Shown in pieces: positions 1 through 5,609 of a DNA stretch of 8,853 bases. Within the stretch, counting starts at the first letter, position 1; every line of letters begins with the position of its first letter. Source of the DNA: an uncultured Oscillibacter sp. (lineage in GTDB: Bacteria > Bacillota > Clostridia > Oscillospirales > Oscillospiraceae); assembly GCA_910576865.1 (NCBI GenBank), contig CAJTKE010000032.1, forward strand, positions 1 through 8,853, given 5' to 3'. The notes under the pieces are model-generated. The model did not search any database. It saw only the letters and a program-made list of their open reading frames with translations, and was not told the origin of the DNA. The position numbers were made by a program, and so were the translations under genes.

Positions 1-156
1 CGGATCTACACCGATATCGCCTGCGGCGTCCGGGCCGGAATCGACACCGCCTTCGTGCTCTCCGGAGAGGGCGTGCCGGAGGACGCGGAGAAGTACGGCG
101 TTCAGCCCTCGGAGACCTACCGGGACATCGGAGAAATCCTGGAAAAATTAGGCTGA
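1..156 (+). CDS. HAD-IIA (NagD-like) phosphatase, C-terminal end only
   Basis: Reading frame 1 is open from the window edge to a TGA at 154-156 and gives the last 51 residues of a protein. It begins with RIYTDIACGVRAGIDTAFVL followed by SGEG. This matches the motif IV region of HAD-IIA hydrolases (NagD, UmpH and phosphoglycolate/4-nitrophenyl phosphatase relatives), which typically read GDR-YTDI--G--AG-DT--VLSGE. In that family the aspartates of this motif help bind Mg2+, and the cytosolic enzymes remove phosphate from small phosphorylated metabolites. The short tail (about 27 residues after SGEG) is normal for the family C-terminus. The nucleophile and cap domains lie outside the window, so the exact substrate cannot be given. 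No convincing hairpin terminator follows the stop codon; the next feature is the AT-rich promoter region of the TRAP operon. Confidence 0.8.
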   Translation, partial: RIYTDIACGVRAGIDTAFVLSGEGVPEDAEKYGVQPSETYRDIGEILEKLG

Positions 157-195
157 CACGGATTCTTTCATGCAAATCCCATAAAAATATTGGCT

Positions 196-210
196 ATTTT
201 GTACGAAAAT
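196..210. promoter_or_regulatory. AT-rich inverted repeat upstream of the TRAP promoter
   Basis: ATTTT (196-200) and AAAAT (206-210) form an inverted repeat around GTACG, in an AT-rich run about 33 bp upstream of the -35 box. It could be an activator site of the LysR T-N11-A kind or simply part of an UP-like AT-rich tract. There is no regulator gene next to it in the window, so its role is a guess. Confidence 0.25.
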
Positions 211-242
211 TTAAAAAATCGTTCACACAATTTAGGTTTTTA

Positions 243-271
243 TTGACAAAAAGAGCCAAGAGGTATACAAT
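243..271 (+). promoter_or_regulatory. SigA-type promoter of the TRAP operon
   Basis: TTGACA at 243-248 is a perfect -35 box. TACAAT at 266-271 is a five-of-six -10 box, with an optimal 17-bp spacer. The stretch just upstream is rich in A and T runs, as in an UP element. Transcription should start near 278, leaving a 5' leader of about 74 nt before the dctP start codon. This is the best-matched promoter in the window. Confidence 0.8.
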
Positions 272-351
272 TATTTTGTGTGATTCGCGACTTCTGTTTT
301 CATTCGGTGGGAGACGTGATCGCAAACATAAATTAAAAGGAGAGATTGTAC

Positions 352-1452
352 ATGAAAAAGGTTTTTGCACTGCTGCTGACCATGCTGATGCTGCTGTCCC
401 TGTGCGCTTGCGGCGGAAATGGCGGCGGCGATTCCCAGCCCTCCGACGGGGATGCCCAGCAGACCGAGGGCGATTCCCAGCCCTCCGGCGGCTCTGACGA
501 GGATGCCGACAATTTCTATCTGGACATCAAGTTTTCAAACGTGTTCCAGCCCACCGAGTGGAACTACAAGGCCTCCGAGAAGCTGGCTGAAATGATTACC
601 GAGCGCACCGAGGGCCATATCACCGTGACCTATTACGGCCAGAACGAACTGGACTGCTACGGCGACTCCGTCACCCAGGCCGTCAACAACGCCAACTGGA
701 TGGGCCTGGAAGAGCCCTCCCTGTTCGCCGACTACGTGGGCGACGCCGCCACCCTGATCGGACCCATGCTGTACAACAGCGACGACGAGTACAACTACGT
801 CATGGATTCCGACCTGGTCAAGGACGTGTGCGACCGCCTGGCCGCCGAGAACATCCATATTCTGGACACCCACTACTCCTTCGGCTTCCGCAGCGTGGTC
901 ACCAACCTGGACGTCAAGACCCCGGACGACCTGAAGGGCCACCAGCTCCGGGCCACCTCCTCCGCCCTGTTCACCAAGACCCTGGAGTGCCTGGGCGCCA
1001 CCCCCGTTCCCATGAGCTTCACCGAGTGCCTGTCCGCCATTTCCTCCGGCGTGGTGGAGGGCTTCGAGGGCTCCACCTCCACCCTGTCCGGCGCGGGCGC
1101 CCCCTATGAGCTGGTGAAGAAGGTCGCCCTGACCAACCACCTGATCGCCACCCGCTGGCTGTTCATGCCCGAGGACCTCTATCAGTCCATTCCCACCAAG
1201 TGGCGGGACATCCTGGACGAGTGCGCCTACGAGTGCGGCATGTGGGAGCAGACCTCCTGCCGCGAGGACGAGGACACCCAGAAGGAGATGCTGGCCGGCC
1301 AGGGCGTGACCTGGAACGAGGTGGACCTGGACGCCTTCACCGCCGCCTGCGAGCCCGTCTATGACTGGATCTGCGAGGAATACGGCGCGGATCCCGCCCT
1401 CCGCGGCAAGCTGGTGGAGCTGATCAACGAATACCGCGCCAACAACAGCTGA
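352..1452 (+). CDS. dctP: TRAP transporter solute-binding lipoprotein (DctP family)
   Basis: This is the extracytoplasmic binding protein of a TRAP importer; it captures the substrate outside the membrane and delivers it to DctQM. The ATG at 352 is chosen because AAAGGAGAG lies at 336-344; the in-frame TTG at 346 is too close to that site. Residues 1-20 form a lipoprotein signal ending in L-C-A-C, so Cys20 is the expected lipid anchor. Residues about 21-50 are a Gly/Ser/Asp/Gln-rich linker containing a repeated GDSQPS. The DctP fold follows. Around residues 180-230 it has the diagnostic pattern FRSVVTNLDVKTPDDLKGHQ, then LRATSS, LGATPVPMSFTE and SGVVEGFEGS. Arg200 in LRATSS sits where DctP proteins place the arginine that pairs with a substrate carboxylate, so an organic acid is the likely ligand; which one cannot be read from the sequence. 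The length (366 aa) is usual. dctQ and dctM follow after a structured spacer. Confidence 0.93.
   Translation: MKKVFALLLTMLMLLSLCACGGNGGGDSQPSDGDAQQTEGDSQPSGGSDEDADNFYLDIKFSNVFQPTEWNYKASEKLAEMITERTEGHITVTYYGQNELDCYGDSVTQAVNNANWMGLEEPSLFADYVGDAATLIGPMLYNSDDEYNYVMDSDLVKDVCDRLAAENIHILDTHYSFGFRSVVTNLDVKTPDDLKGHQLRATSSALFTKTLECLGATPVPMSFTECLSAISSGVVEGFEGSTSTLSGAGAPYELVKKVALTNHLIATRWLFMPEDLYQSIPTKWRDILDECAYECGMWEQTSCREDEDTQKEMLAGQGVTWNEVDLDAFTAACEPVYDWICEEYGADPALRGKLVELINEYRANNS
427..487 (+). repeat. 19-bp direct repeat in the dctP linker
   Basis: The 19 bases at 427-445 recur exactly at 469-487, 42 bp (14 codons) later, and both copies encode GDSQPS. They lie in the low-complexity tether between the lipidated cysteine and the folded domain. 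In-frame slippage here would change only linker length. Confidence 0.8.
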
Positions 1453-1462
1453 GAAAAAAGGA

Positions 1463-1499
1463 AAAGCCCTGGCCGCGGCCGCGGGCTTTAAACCCCGCG
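1463..1499 (+). other. Stem-loop 1 of the dctP-dctQ spacer, with a competing fold
   Basis: AAAGCCC (1463-1469) pairs with GGGCTTT (1483-1489) around the self-complementary GGCCGCGGCC. The 3' half can instead pair further downstream: CGCGGG (1480-1485) with CCCGCG (1494-1499). It begins about 10 nt after the dctP stop codon. There is no run of T after it, so it looks more like a processing or stability element than a complete terminator. Confidence 0.5.
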
Positions 1500-1528
1500 C
1501 AGGCTGCCCGGTTTCACCGGGCAGCCTG
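1500..1528 (+). other. Stem-loop 2 of the dctP-dctQ spacer
   Basis: A perfect 12-bp GC-rich stem: CAGGCTGCCCGG (1500-1511) and CCGGGCAGCCTG (1517-1528), with a TTTCA loop. The following bases (TCAGGAGCG) have no T tract, so a classical intrinsic terminator is unlikely. A stem this stable just after dctP would block 3' exonucleases and could keep dctP mRNA more abundant than dctQM. Confidence 0.75.
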
Positions 1529-1548
1529 TCAGGAGCGTTTGAGGCCGT

Positions 1549-1585
1549 ATTCACAGGCTGGAAACGGGGTTTCCCGCCTGTGAAT
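1549..1585 (+). other. Stem-loop 3 of the dctP-dctQ spacer
   Basis: ATTCACAGGC (1549-1558) pairs with GCCTGTGAAT (1576-1585). After one T/C mismatch, GGAAAC (1560-1565) pairs with GTTTCC (1569-1574) around a GGG loop. This gives 16 paired positions in a 37-nt element. It ends 37 nt before the dctQ start, and no T tract follows. Confidence 0.75.
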
Positions 1586-1622
1586 GCCGCCGCCATATTC
1601 ATGAAGGAAATGAGCGAATCAT

Positions 1623-2150
1623 ATGGAAGAGAAACGGAAAATCACACTGAAAGGCGTCATCACCAATCTGGATGCCATCATCACCGGCACCACCTTGACC
1701 TTGTGCGTCATTTTGGTCAACACGAATATCATATTCCGCCGCTTCCTCAACAGCCCCCTCCAATGGAGCGAGGAGGTCGTGACCAGCCTCTTCGTCTGGA
1801 CGGTGTTCATCGGAAGCGCCTATGCCCACCGCAAGCACTCCCATCTGGGCGTGGACATCCTGGTCAACATCCTGCCCGGCAAATCCAAGCCCATCGTGCA
1901 GGACATCATGAGCGTTGTGGAGCTGCTGGTGCTCATCATGCTCACCATTGTCAGCAGCCAGTATGTCTACAGCCTGATCTTCTCCCGGGGCGCGCTGAAA
2001 ATCGCCATGACGGACCTTCTGCGGGTCCCCAAATGGTGGACGGGAATCGCCGTGCCCATCGGCTTCGGCCTCTCCACCCTTTATCAGGTGTACTTCCTGC
2101 TGAAGGACCGCCTGCACATCATCAAAGACAAGGAGGCGGCAGCGGAATGA
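1623..2150 (+). CDS. dctQ: TRAP transporter small membrane subunit (DctQ family)
   Basis: This is the small integral membrane subunit of the TRAP importer; it pairs with DctM. The 175-aa protein has four predicted membrane helices at about residues 16-38, 50-69, 92-117 and 138-160, the standard DctQ topology. Family hallmarks are W48-S-E-E51 at the start of helix 2 and the basic/His stretch HRKHSHLGVDIL at 69-80 after it. The ATG at 1623 is preceded only by AAGGA at 1604-1608, which is far (14 nt) from the start, so initiation may be weak compared with dctP and dctM. The gene overlaps dctM by 4 bp (ATGA, 2147-2150), which indicates translational coupling. The three stem-loops between dctP and this gene would allow more binding protein than membrane subunits. 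Confidence 0.9.
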   Translation: MEEKRKITLKGVITNLDAIITGTTLTLCVILVNTNIIFRRFLNSPLQWSEEVVTSLFVWTVFIGSAYAHRKHSHLGVDILVNILPGKSKPIVQDIMSVVELLVLIMLTIVSSQYVYSLIFSRGALKIAMTDLLRVPKWWTGIAVPIGFGLSTLYQVYFLLKDRLHIIKDKEAAAE

Positions 2151-3463
2151 GTTTGAGCTTCACCGCCATGATCCCCATTTTCATGGTGTTCATCCTGTAC
2201 TTCCTGGGTATGCCCATTGTGTACTCCCTGTTCGGCTCCACCTTCTTCTACTTCCTGTTCATCGACACCACCTCCCAGCCCTTCCTGATCCTGCAAAAGG
2301 TGATGAACTCCACCCAGTCCTTCTCCATGCTGGCTATTCCGTTCTTCATTATGTCCGGTTCGGTGATGAACTTCGGCGGTATCAGCGACAAGCTGATGGA
2401 CTTCTGCGAATGCGTCACCGGCCACATGAAGGGCGGACTGGCCCAGGTGAATGTGCTGCTGTCCATGCTGATGGGCGGCTGCTCCGGCTCCGCCAACGCC
2501 GACTGCGCCATGCAGTCCAAGATGCTGGTGCCGGAGATGGAGAAGCGGGGCTATTCCAAATCCTTCTCCGCCGCCATCACGGCGGCCTCCTCGGCGGCCA
2601 CCCCCGTCATTCCGCCGGGAGTCAACCTCATCGTCTTCACCCTGATCGCCCAGGCGTCCCTGGGCCGCACCTTCGCCGCGGGCTATGTCCCCGGCATCCT
2701 GATGGCGATCTCGATGATGATCACCGTGGCCATCATCGCCAAGAAGCGGAACTACCCCACCACCCGGGACAAATTCCCCCCGGCCAAGGTGATTCTGAAG
2801 CAGGCGTTCATCTCCTTCTGGGGGCTGTTCTTCCCCTTCGGTATCATCCTGGGCATGCGCTTCGGCTGGTTCACCCCCTCTGAGGGCGGCGCCTTCGCCG
2901 TGCTGTACGCCGTGGTCATCGGCAAGTTTGTGTACCGGAAGCTGAGCTTCCGGGAGCACCTGATTCCCATTTTGATGGACACCATTGCCGGAACCTCCAG
3001 CGTTGTATTAATCATGGTTTCCGCCAATGTCTTTGGCCAGTATATGAGCTGGATCAACCTGCCCAAGATCGTGGCCAGCGGCGTGCTGAACCTGACGGAC
3101 AACAAGTGGGTCTTCATGCTGCTGTGCAACCTGGTGCTGCTGATCATGGGCATGTTCCTGGAGGGCGGCGCGGCTCTGATGATCATCACGCCGCTGCTGC
3201 TGCCGGTGGCCCGGACTCTGGGCATCGACGTGTACCACTTCGGCCTGGTGGCCATCGTCAACATCATGATCGGCGGTATCACGCCTCCCTTCGGCTCCAT
3301 GATGTTCACCACCTGCGGCATCACGAAGTGCCCCATCAGCGACTTCCTGAAAGAGGTCTGGCCTTTCATACTCAGCCTCTTCATTGTGCTGATCATCCTG
3401 ACCTTCTGCCCGGACCTCATTACCATTGTCCCGGATCTGATCTACGGCCCCGCGGCCATGTAA
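2147..3463 (+). CDS. dctM: TRAP transporter large permease subunit (DctM family)
   Basis: This is the large membrane subunit that carries the substrate across the membrane with ion (usually Na+) symport. The 438-aa protein is almost entirely hydrophobic helices. Signature blocks are G110-GCSGSANAD-C120, PEMEKRGY (129-136) and TAASSAATPVIPP (145-157). Near the C-terminus are GMFLEGGAALMIITPLLLPV and GGITPPFGSMMF, matching the second half of the inverted-repeat DctM fold. The start is set by AGGAGG at 2131-2136, 10 nt upstream, and by the ATGA overlap with dctQ. An open frame continues upstream to 1580 in the same phase, but it runs out of frame through dctQ and is not coding. A hairpin terminator follows the TAA at once, so dctM closes the operon. 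Confidence 0.94.
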   Translation: MSLSFTAMIPIFMVFILYFLGMPIVYSLFGSTFFYFLFIDTTSQPFLILQKVMNSTQSFSMLAIPFFIMSGSVMNFGGISDKLMDFCECVTGHMKGGLAQVNVLLSMLMGGCSGSANADCAMQSKMLVPEMEKRGYSKSFSAAITAASSAATPVIPPGVNLIVFTLIAQASLGRTFAAGYVPGILMAISMMITVAIIAKKRNYPTTRDKFPPAKVILKQAFISFWGLFFPFGIILGMRFGWFTPSEGGAFAVLYAVVIGKFVYRKLSFREHLIPILMDTIAGTSSVVLIMVSANVFGQYMSWINLPKIVASGVLNLTDNKWVFMLLCNLVLLIMGMFLEGGAALMIITPLLLPVARTLGIDVYHFGLVAIVNIMIGGITPPFGSMMFTTCGITKCPISDFLKEVWPFILSLFIVLIILTFCPDLITIVPDLIYGPAAM

Positions 3464-3469
3464 GCGGAC

Positions 3470-3507
3470 AAAGACCCGAGGGGGATTTCCCCCCTCGGGC
3501 CTTTCCC
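3470..3507. terminator. Intrinsic terminator after dctM, possibly bidirectional
   Basis: CCCGAGGGGG (3475-3484) pairs with CCCCCTCGGG (3490-3499) around ATTTC. The stem is extended by AAAG (3470-3473) and CTTT (3501-3504) after one mismatch. The T run is short (CCTTTCCC). The flanking AAAG gives a short T run on the minus strand too, so it may also stop transcripts arriving from glpP. Confidence 0.75.
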
Positions 3508-3541
3508 ATCGCCAACAACCATGGAAATGGAGCGTGAATTC

Positions 3542-4099
3542 ATGGAATATCAGGTGGAAATGCGGCACACGGAAAAGAGCTTTGAGGCCCTGGCCCACAT
3601 GCAGTATGACCTCTTCTGCGTGGGAAACCGGGTGGCCCGGTCCCTGCTGAGCCTGGGGCTGGTGGTCCTGGGAGTGGTGAACTTTTCCCAATGGTGGGGC
3701 GTGCTGGTCACGGCTTACGGCTGCTACCTGGTCACCAGCACCTACAGCGCCGCCAACCACACCGCCCACAAGCTGACAAAGCAGATCCGGGAGGGCGGGC
3801 TGGATTTCCCCGCCTCCCGCTATATTTTCAAAAAGAAAGCCATGGTGATCGTCTCCCTGCCGGAGGAAACGCCCCTGGGGAAACCCCTGACCTACACGGA
3901 CGTTTTCCGCTTGGGGGAGGACCGGGAGTATTTCTATGTCTTCCGGGACCGCTACGGCGGCTATATGATCCCAAAGGCCGCCCTGGAGGAGCGGGAGGAC
4001 GCGTTTCGGATCTTCCTGGAGGAAAAAACGGGCCAGACCTTCCAAGGCCGGGCCGCCCCGGTCGTCCGGCTGCTCCGCCGCCTGCGGAGGGGCCGGTGA
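3542..4099 (+). CDS. YcxB-like family membrane protein
   Basis: The 185-aa protein has two adjacent membrane helices at about residues 29-47 and 51-68, a short hydrophilic N-terminus, and a C-terminal cytosolic domain. The domain contains IFKKKAMVIVSLPEE-like strands and FYVFRDRYGGYMIPKAALEE (131-150). The PK after a strand, followed by a helix, is typical of the YcxB-like C-terminal domain found in many Firmicutes. The function of this family is unknown. Three in-frame ATGs are possible (3521, 3527, 3542). The one at 3542 is chosen because TGGAG at 3528-3532 lies 9 nt upstream of it, whereas nothing resembling a ribosome binding site precedes 3521. The C-terminus is strongly basic (RLLRRLRRGR). 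The gene starts 35 nt after the dctM terminator without a clear promoter, so it may depend on readthrough. It converges on glpP with a 7-bp gap. Confidence 0.75.
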   Translation: MEYQVEMRHTEKSFEALAHMQYDLFCVGNRVARSLLSLGLVVLGVVNFSQWWGVLVTAYGCYLVTSTYSAANHTAHKLTKQIREGGLDFPASRYIFKKKAMVIVSLPEETPLGKPLTYTDVFRLGEDREYFYVFRDRYGGYMIPKAALEEREDAFRIFLEEKTGQTFQGRAAPVVRLLRRLRRGR

Positions 4100-4106
4100 G
4101 CCGCTC

Positions 4107-4676
4107 TCATACGGACCAGAGCCGCTCGCTGGTGGTGGACACCGCCACCGCTCCGGCGGAGAGGGCCGCCACCACGTCGGACTTGTCCAGCAGCAGGCCG
4201 CTGGCGATGAGGGGCTGATGAACCTCCCGCACCAGATGGCTGATGACGCTGGCGATGGCGCCGGGGAGCACATCCACCACGTCGGCGTTGGAGCTCTGCC
4301 GCAGGACGTTGGCAAAGGACATGGAATCCAGCATGAAAAACCGCTGGATGGTCAGGAGTCCCAGCTCCCGCGCCCGGCGGATCACGTTCGGGTGTGTGGA
4401 AATGATGCCGTCGGCTTCGGTGCGGGAGGCGATGTACTCGGCGGAGATATCCTTGGCGGACATGCCCTCCACCAAGTCAATGTGGATAAACGCAAGTTTT
4501 CCCGCCTCCTTGACCCGGCGGACCAGCTCCGCGATGTTCAGGATGGTCCCGTAGAGCAAAAAGACCACAGTGCTTTCGGACGTCAACGCCCGCTCCAATC
4601 CCTCGTCGTTTTTGACGGCCGCGATGACCGGCGCATCCTGCATGGCCTCCACAAACAGGCTCAGTTTCTCTGTCAT
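4107..4676 (-). CDS. glpP: GlpP-family glycerol-3-phosphate-responsive antiterminator
   Basis: Members of this family bind leader mRNA of glycerol-use genes in response to glycerol 3-phosphate and prevent premature termination. The 189-aa length is normal. Family blocks in order: PVIAAVK (16-22), LLYGTI (40-45), HIDLVEG (65-71), DGIISTH (89-95), QRFFMLDS (111-118), DVLPGA (135-140), LIASGLL (156-162) and GAVAVSTTSERLW (175-187). Together they form the beta-strand loops of the family's TIM-barrel-like fold, with no visible loss. The start at 4676 is supported by GGAGGAGGA (complement of 4682-4690). No glycerol kinase, dehydrogenase or facilitator gene is in the window, so its target must lie elsewhere or be its own leader. 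A promoter (4802-4830) and a two-hairpin leader precede it. The family assignment is firm; the regulated target is unknown. Confidence 0.92.
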   Translation of the reverse strand: MTEKLSLFVEAMQDAPVIAAVKNDEGLERALTSESTVVFLLYGTILNIAELVRRVKEAGKLAFIHIDLVEGMSAKDISAEYIASRTEADGIISTHPNVIRRARELGLLTIQRFFMLDSMSFANVLRQSSNADVVDVLPGAIASVISHLVREVHQPLIASGLLLDKSDVVAALSAGAVAVSTTSERLWSV

Positions 4677-4693
4677 GAATATCCTCCTCCGTG

Positions 4694-4755
4694 AATGAGG
4701 GCGGGCGCTTTGACCAGTCTCATCGGACTGTCCGAAAAGCCTGCCCTCATTTTTT
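4694..4755 (+). terminator. Long hairpin with T tract on the plus strand; also in the glpP leader
   Basis: AATGAGGGCGGGC (4694-4706) pairs with GCCTGCCCTCATT (4739-4751), with one G-T wobble on the plus strand (an A-C mismatch on the minus strand). Inside it, CAGTC (4715-4719) pairs with GACTG (4726-4730). TTTTTT at 4750-4755 follows, so it reads as an intrinsic terminator for plus-strand transcripts crossing glpP. On the minus strand it lies in the glpP 5' leader and ends 3 nt before the glpP ribosome binding site. Confidence 0.65.
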
Positions 4756-4756
4756 C

Positions 4757-4790
4757 AAGAAAGTCCGATTTCATCGGGTCCTTCTTTTTT
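4757..4790 (+). terminator. Second hairpin with T tract, tandem to the previous one
   Basis: CCGAT (4765-4769) pairs with ATCGG (4773-4777) around TTC. The stem is extended less regularly by AAG/CTT-type pairs, and TTTTTT follows at 4785-4790. On the plus strand this is a second terminator just after the first. On the minus strand it would be the first structure in the glpP transcript, starting within about 10 nt of the predicted start site. Confidence 0.55.
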
Positions 4791-4801
4791 CTCTTTCTGT
4801 T

Positions 4802-4830
4802 ACTGTACCATAAATTTCAAGGGGTTTCAA
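4802..4830 (-). promoter_or_regulatory. Promoter of glpP
   Basis: Read on the minus strand, TTGAAA (4830-4825) and TACAGT (4807-4802) are separated by 17 bp, each matching the SigA consensus at most positions. Transcription would start near 4795, giving a leader of about 120 nt that contains both hairpins at 4694-4790. Confidence 0.65.
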
Positions 4831-5032
4831 GGCATTGGGTCCCCTGAATGGAGCCCGCCCCGTGCTTATGCTCTGGACGCCGGCGTCCGCAGTGAGAAGG
4901 AACCCTTATGATCAAACGCGCCCGGAATCGCCGTAGACCACCGTGGCGCCCGGGCTTGTGACAGTAGATTTCCAGGACCCTGTCAATTGAATCAGGAGGG
5001 GTGTAAAATCCTGCAAGACTTTCCGATTGATA
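4831..5032. other. Gene-free divergent spacer with palindromes
   Basis: This stretch between the two divergent promoters has no credible gene. It contains a perfect 14-bp palindrome, GGACGCCGGCGTCC, at 4875-4888. It also contains a GC-rich stem: GCCCGG (4920-4925) with CCGGGC (4950-4955), and inside it CGCC (4929-4932) with GGCG (4945-4948). These could be protein-binding sites or part of an untranslated RNA; nothing in the sequence decides between the two. Confidence 0.4.
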
Positions 5033-5042
5033 TGGAAATCGG
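5023..5042. promoter_or_regulatory. Inverted repeat over the -35 region of the phosphatase promoter
   Basis: CCGATT (5023-5028) and AATCGG (5037-5042) are separated by 8 bp and overlap the -35 box at 5033-5038. The position is suited to a repressor. No cognate regulator is visible. Confidence 0.35.
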
Positions 5043-5061
5043 GCCGCGGTTATGGTATAAG
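5033..5061 (+). promoter_or_regulatory. Extended -10 promoter of the phosphatase pair
   Basis: TATAAG at 5056-5061 is preceded by TGG, the TGN extended -10 element. A four-of-six -35 box, TGGAAA, lies at 5033-5038 with a 17-bp spacer. The transcript should begin near 5068, just upstream of both candidate start codons (5091 and 5148). Confidence 0.55.
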
Positions 5062-5147
5062 TATAAGCAGTAAAACGGGAGCGGAAGAAAATGCCGAAAA
5101 ACACCCGCGAGGTCCAAAATATCAAAACATTCAAGAGGTTTCAGGAT

Positions 5148-5609
5148 ATGACAAAAATCTTATTCGTATGCCACGGCAACATTTGCAGAAGCCCGATGGC
5201 CGAGTTCATCATGAAGGACCTGGTGAGCAAGGCGGAACTGGATGCCCGGTTCCAAATCGCCTCCGCCGCCACCAGCACCGAGGAGATCGGCTGTCCGGTC
5301 TATCCTCCGGCCCGCCGGAAGCTGGCGGAGCACGGCATCTCCTGCGCCGGGAAAACCGCCCGGCAGCTCACAAAGGCCGACTATGCCCGATACGACCTCC
5401 TGATCGGCATGGACCGGGCCAACATCCGGAACATGAACCGCATCTGCGGCGGAGACCCCGACAGGAAAATCAGGCCGCTGCTGGACTACACGGACCGCCC
5501 CGGCGACGTGGCCGACCCCTGGTACACAGGCGACTTCGACGCCACCTGGAGGGACGTGCTGGAGGGCTGCCGGGGGCTGCTGGAGTCCGTGAAAGAGAGG
5601 TGTCCCTGA
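5148..5609 (+). CDS. Low-molecular-weight protein tyrosine phosphatase
   Basis: A cytosolic phosphatase that removes phosphate from phosphotyrosine (or phosphoarginine) on proteins. The active-site P-loop is at the N-terminus, ILFVCHGNICRSPMAE. Cys8 is the nucleophile and Arg14 the phosphate-binding residue of C-x5-R. The general acid is Asp123 in VADPW, at the usual distance, and all catalytic residues are present. P-loop position 2 is His where many relatives have Leu, Thr or Val. The start at 5148 gives 153 residues, the normal family length, beginning a few residues before the P-loop; AGAGG at 5134-5138 lies 9 nt upstream. An in-frame ATG at 5091 with GGGAG at 5077-5081 would add 19 polar residues and cannot be excluded. 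The stop codon overlaps the next start codon by one base (TGATG). Confidence 0.88.
   Translation: MTKILFVCHGNICRSPMAEFIMKDLVSKAELDARFQIASAATSTEEIGCPVYPPARRKLAEHGISCAGKTARQLTKADYARYDLLIGMDRANIRNMNRICGGDPDRKIRPLLDYTDRPGDVADPWYTGDFDATWRDVLEGCRGLLESVKERCP

Noticed and set aside
535..1602. Long minus-strand open frame opposite dctP (355 codons)
   Set aside because: It is a shadow of the GC-biased dctP codons. It is rich in Gly, Ala, His and Gln, shows no family resemblance, and runs through the hairpin spacer.
1580..2146. N-terminal extension of dctM across dctQ
   Set aside because: In this frame the residues are His/Pro/Arg-rich nonsense, while dctQ in the other frame is a clear family member. 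The AGGAGG at 2131-2136 fixes the dctM start at 2147.
4218..4694. Plus-strand open frame opposite glpP (158 codons)
   Set aside because: Antisense of glpP. It has no ribosome binding site and no recognisable protein features.
4994..5005. AGGAGGGG followed by GTG as a possible tiny gene
   Set aside because: The GTG is followed at once by TAA, so no peptide is encoded.
4817..5134. Minus-strand 105-codon open frame in the divergent spacer
   Set aside because: It would run through both predicted promoters, has no good ribosome binding site, and resembles nothing known.
5027..5608. Larger plus-frame protein of which the 73-aa gene would be the C-terminus
   Set aside because: The upstream part is an out-of-frame reading of the phosphatase (Arg/Pro/His-rich). 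The ATG at 5609 with its own ribosome binding site is the real start.
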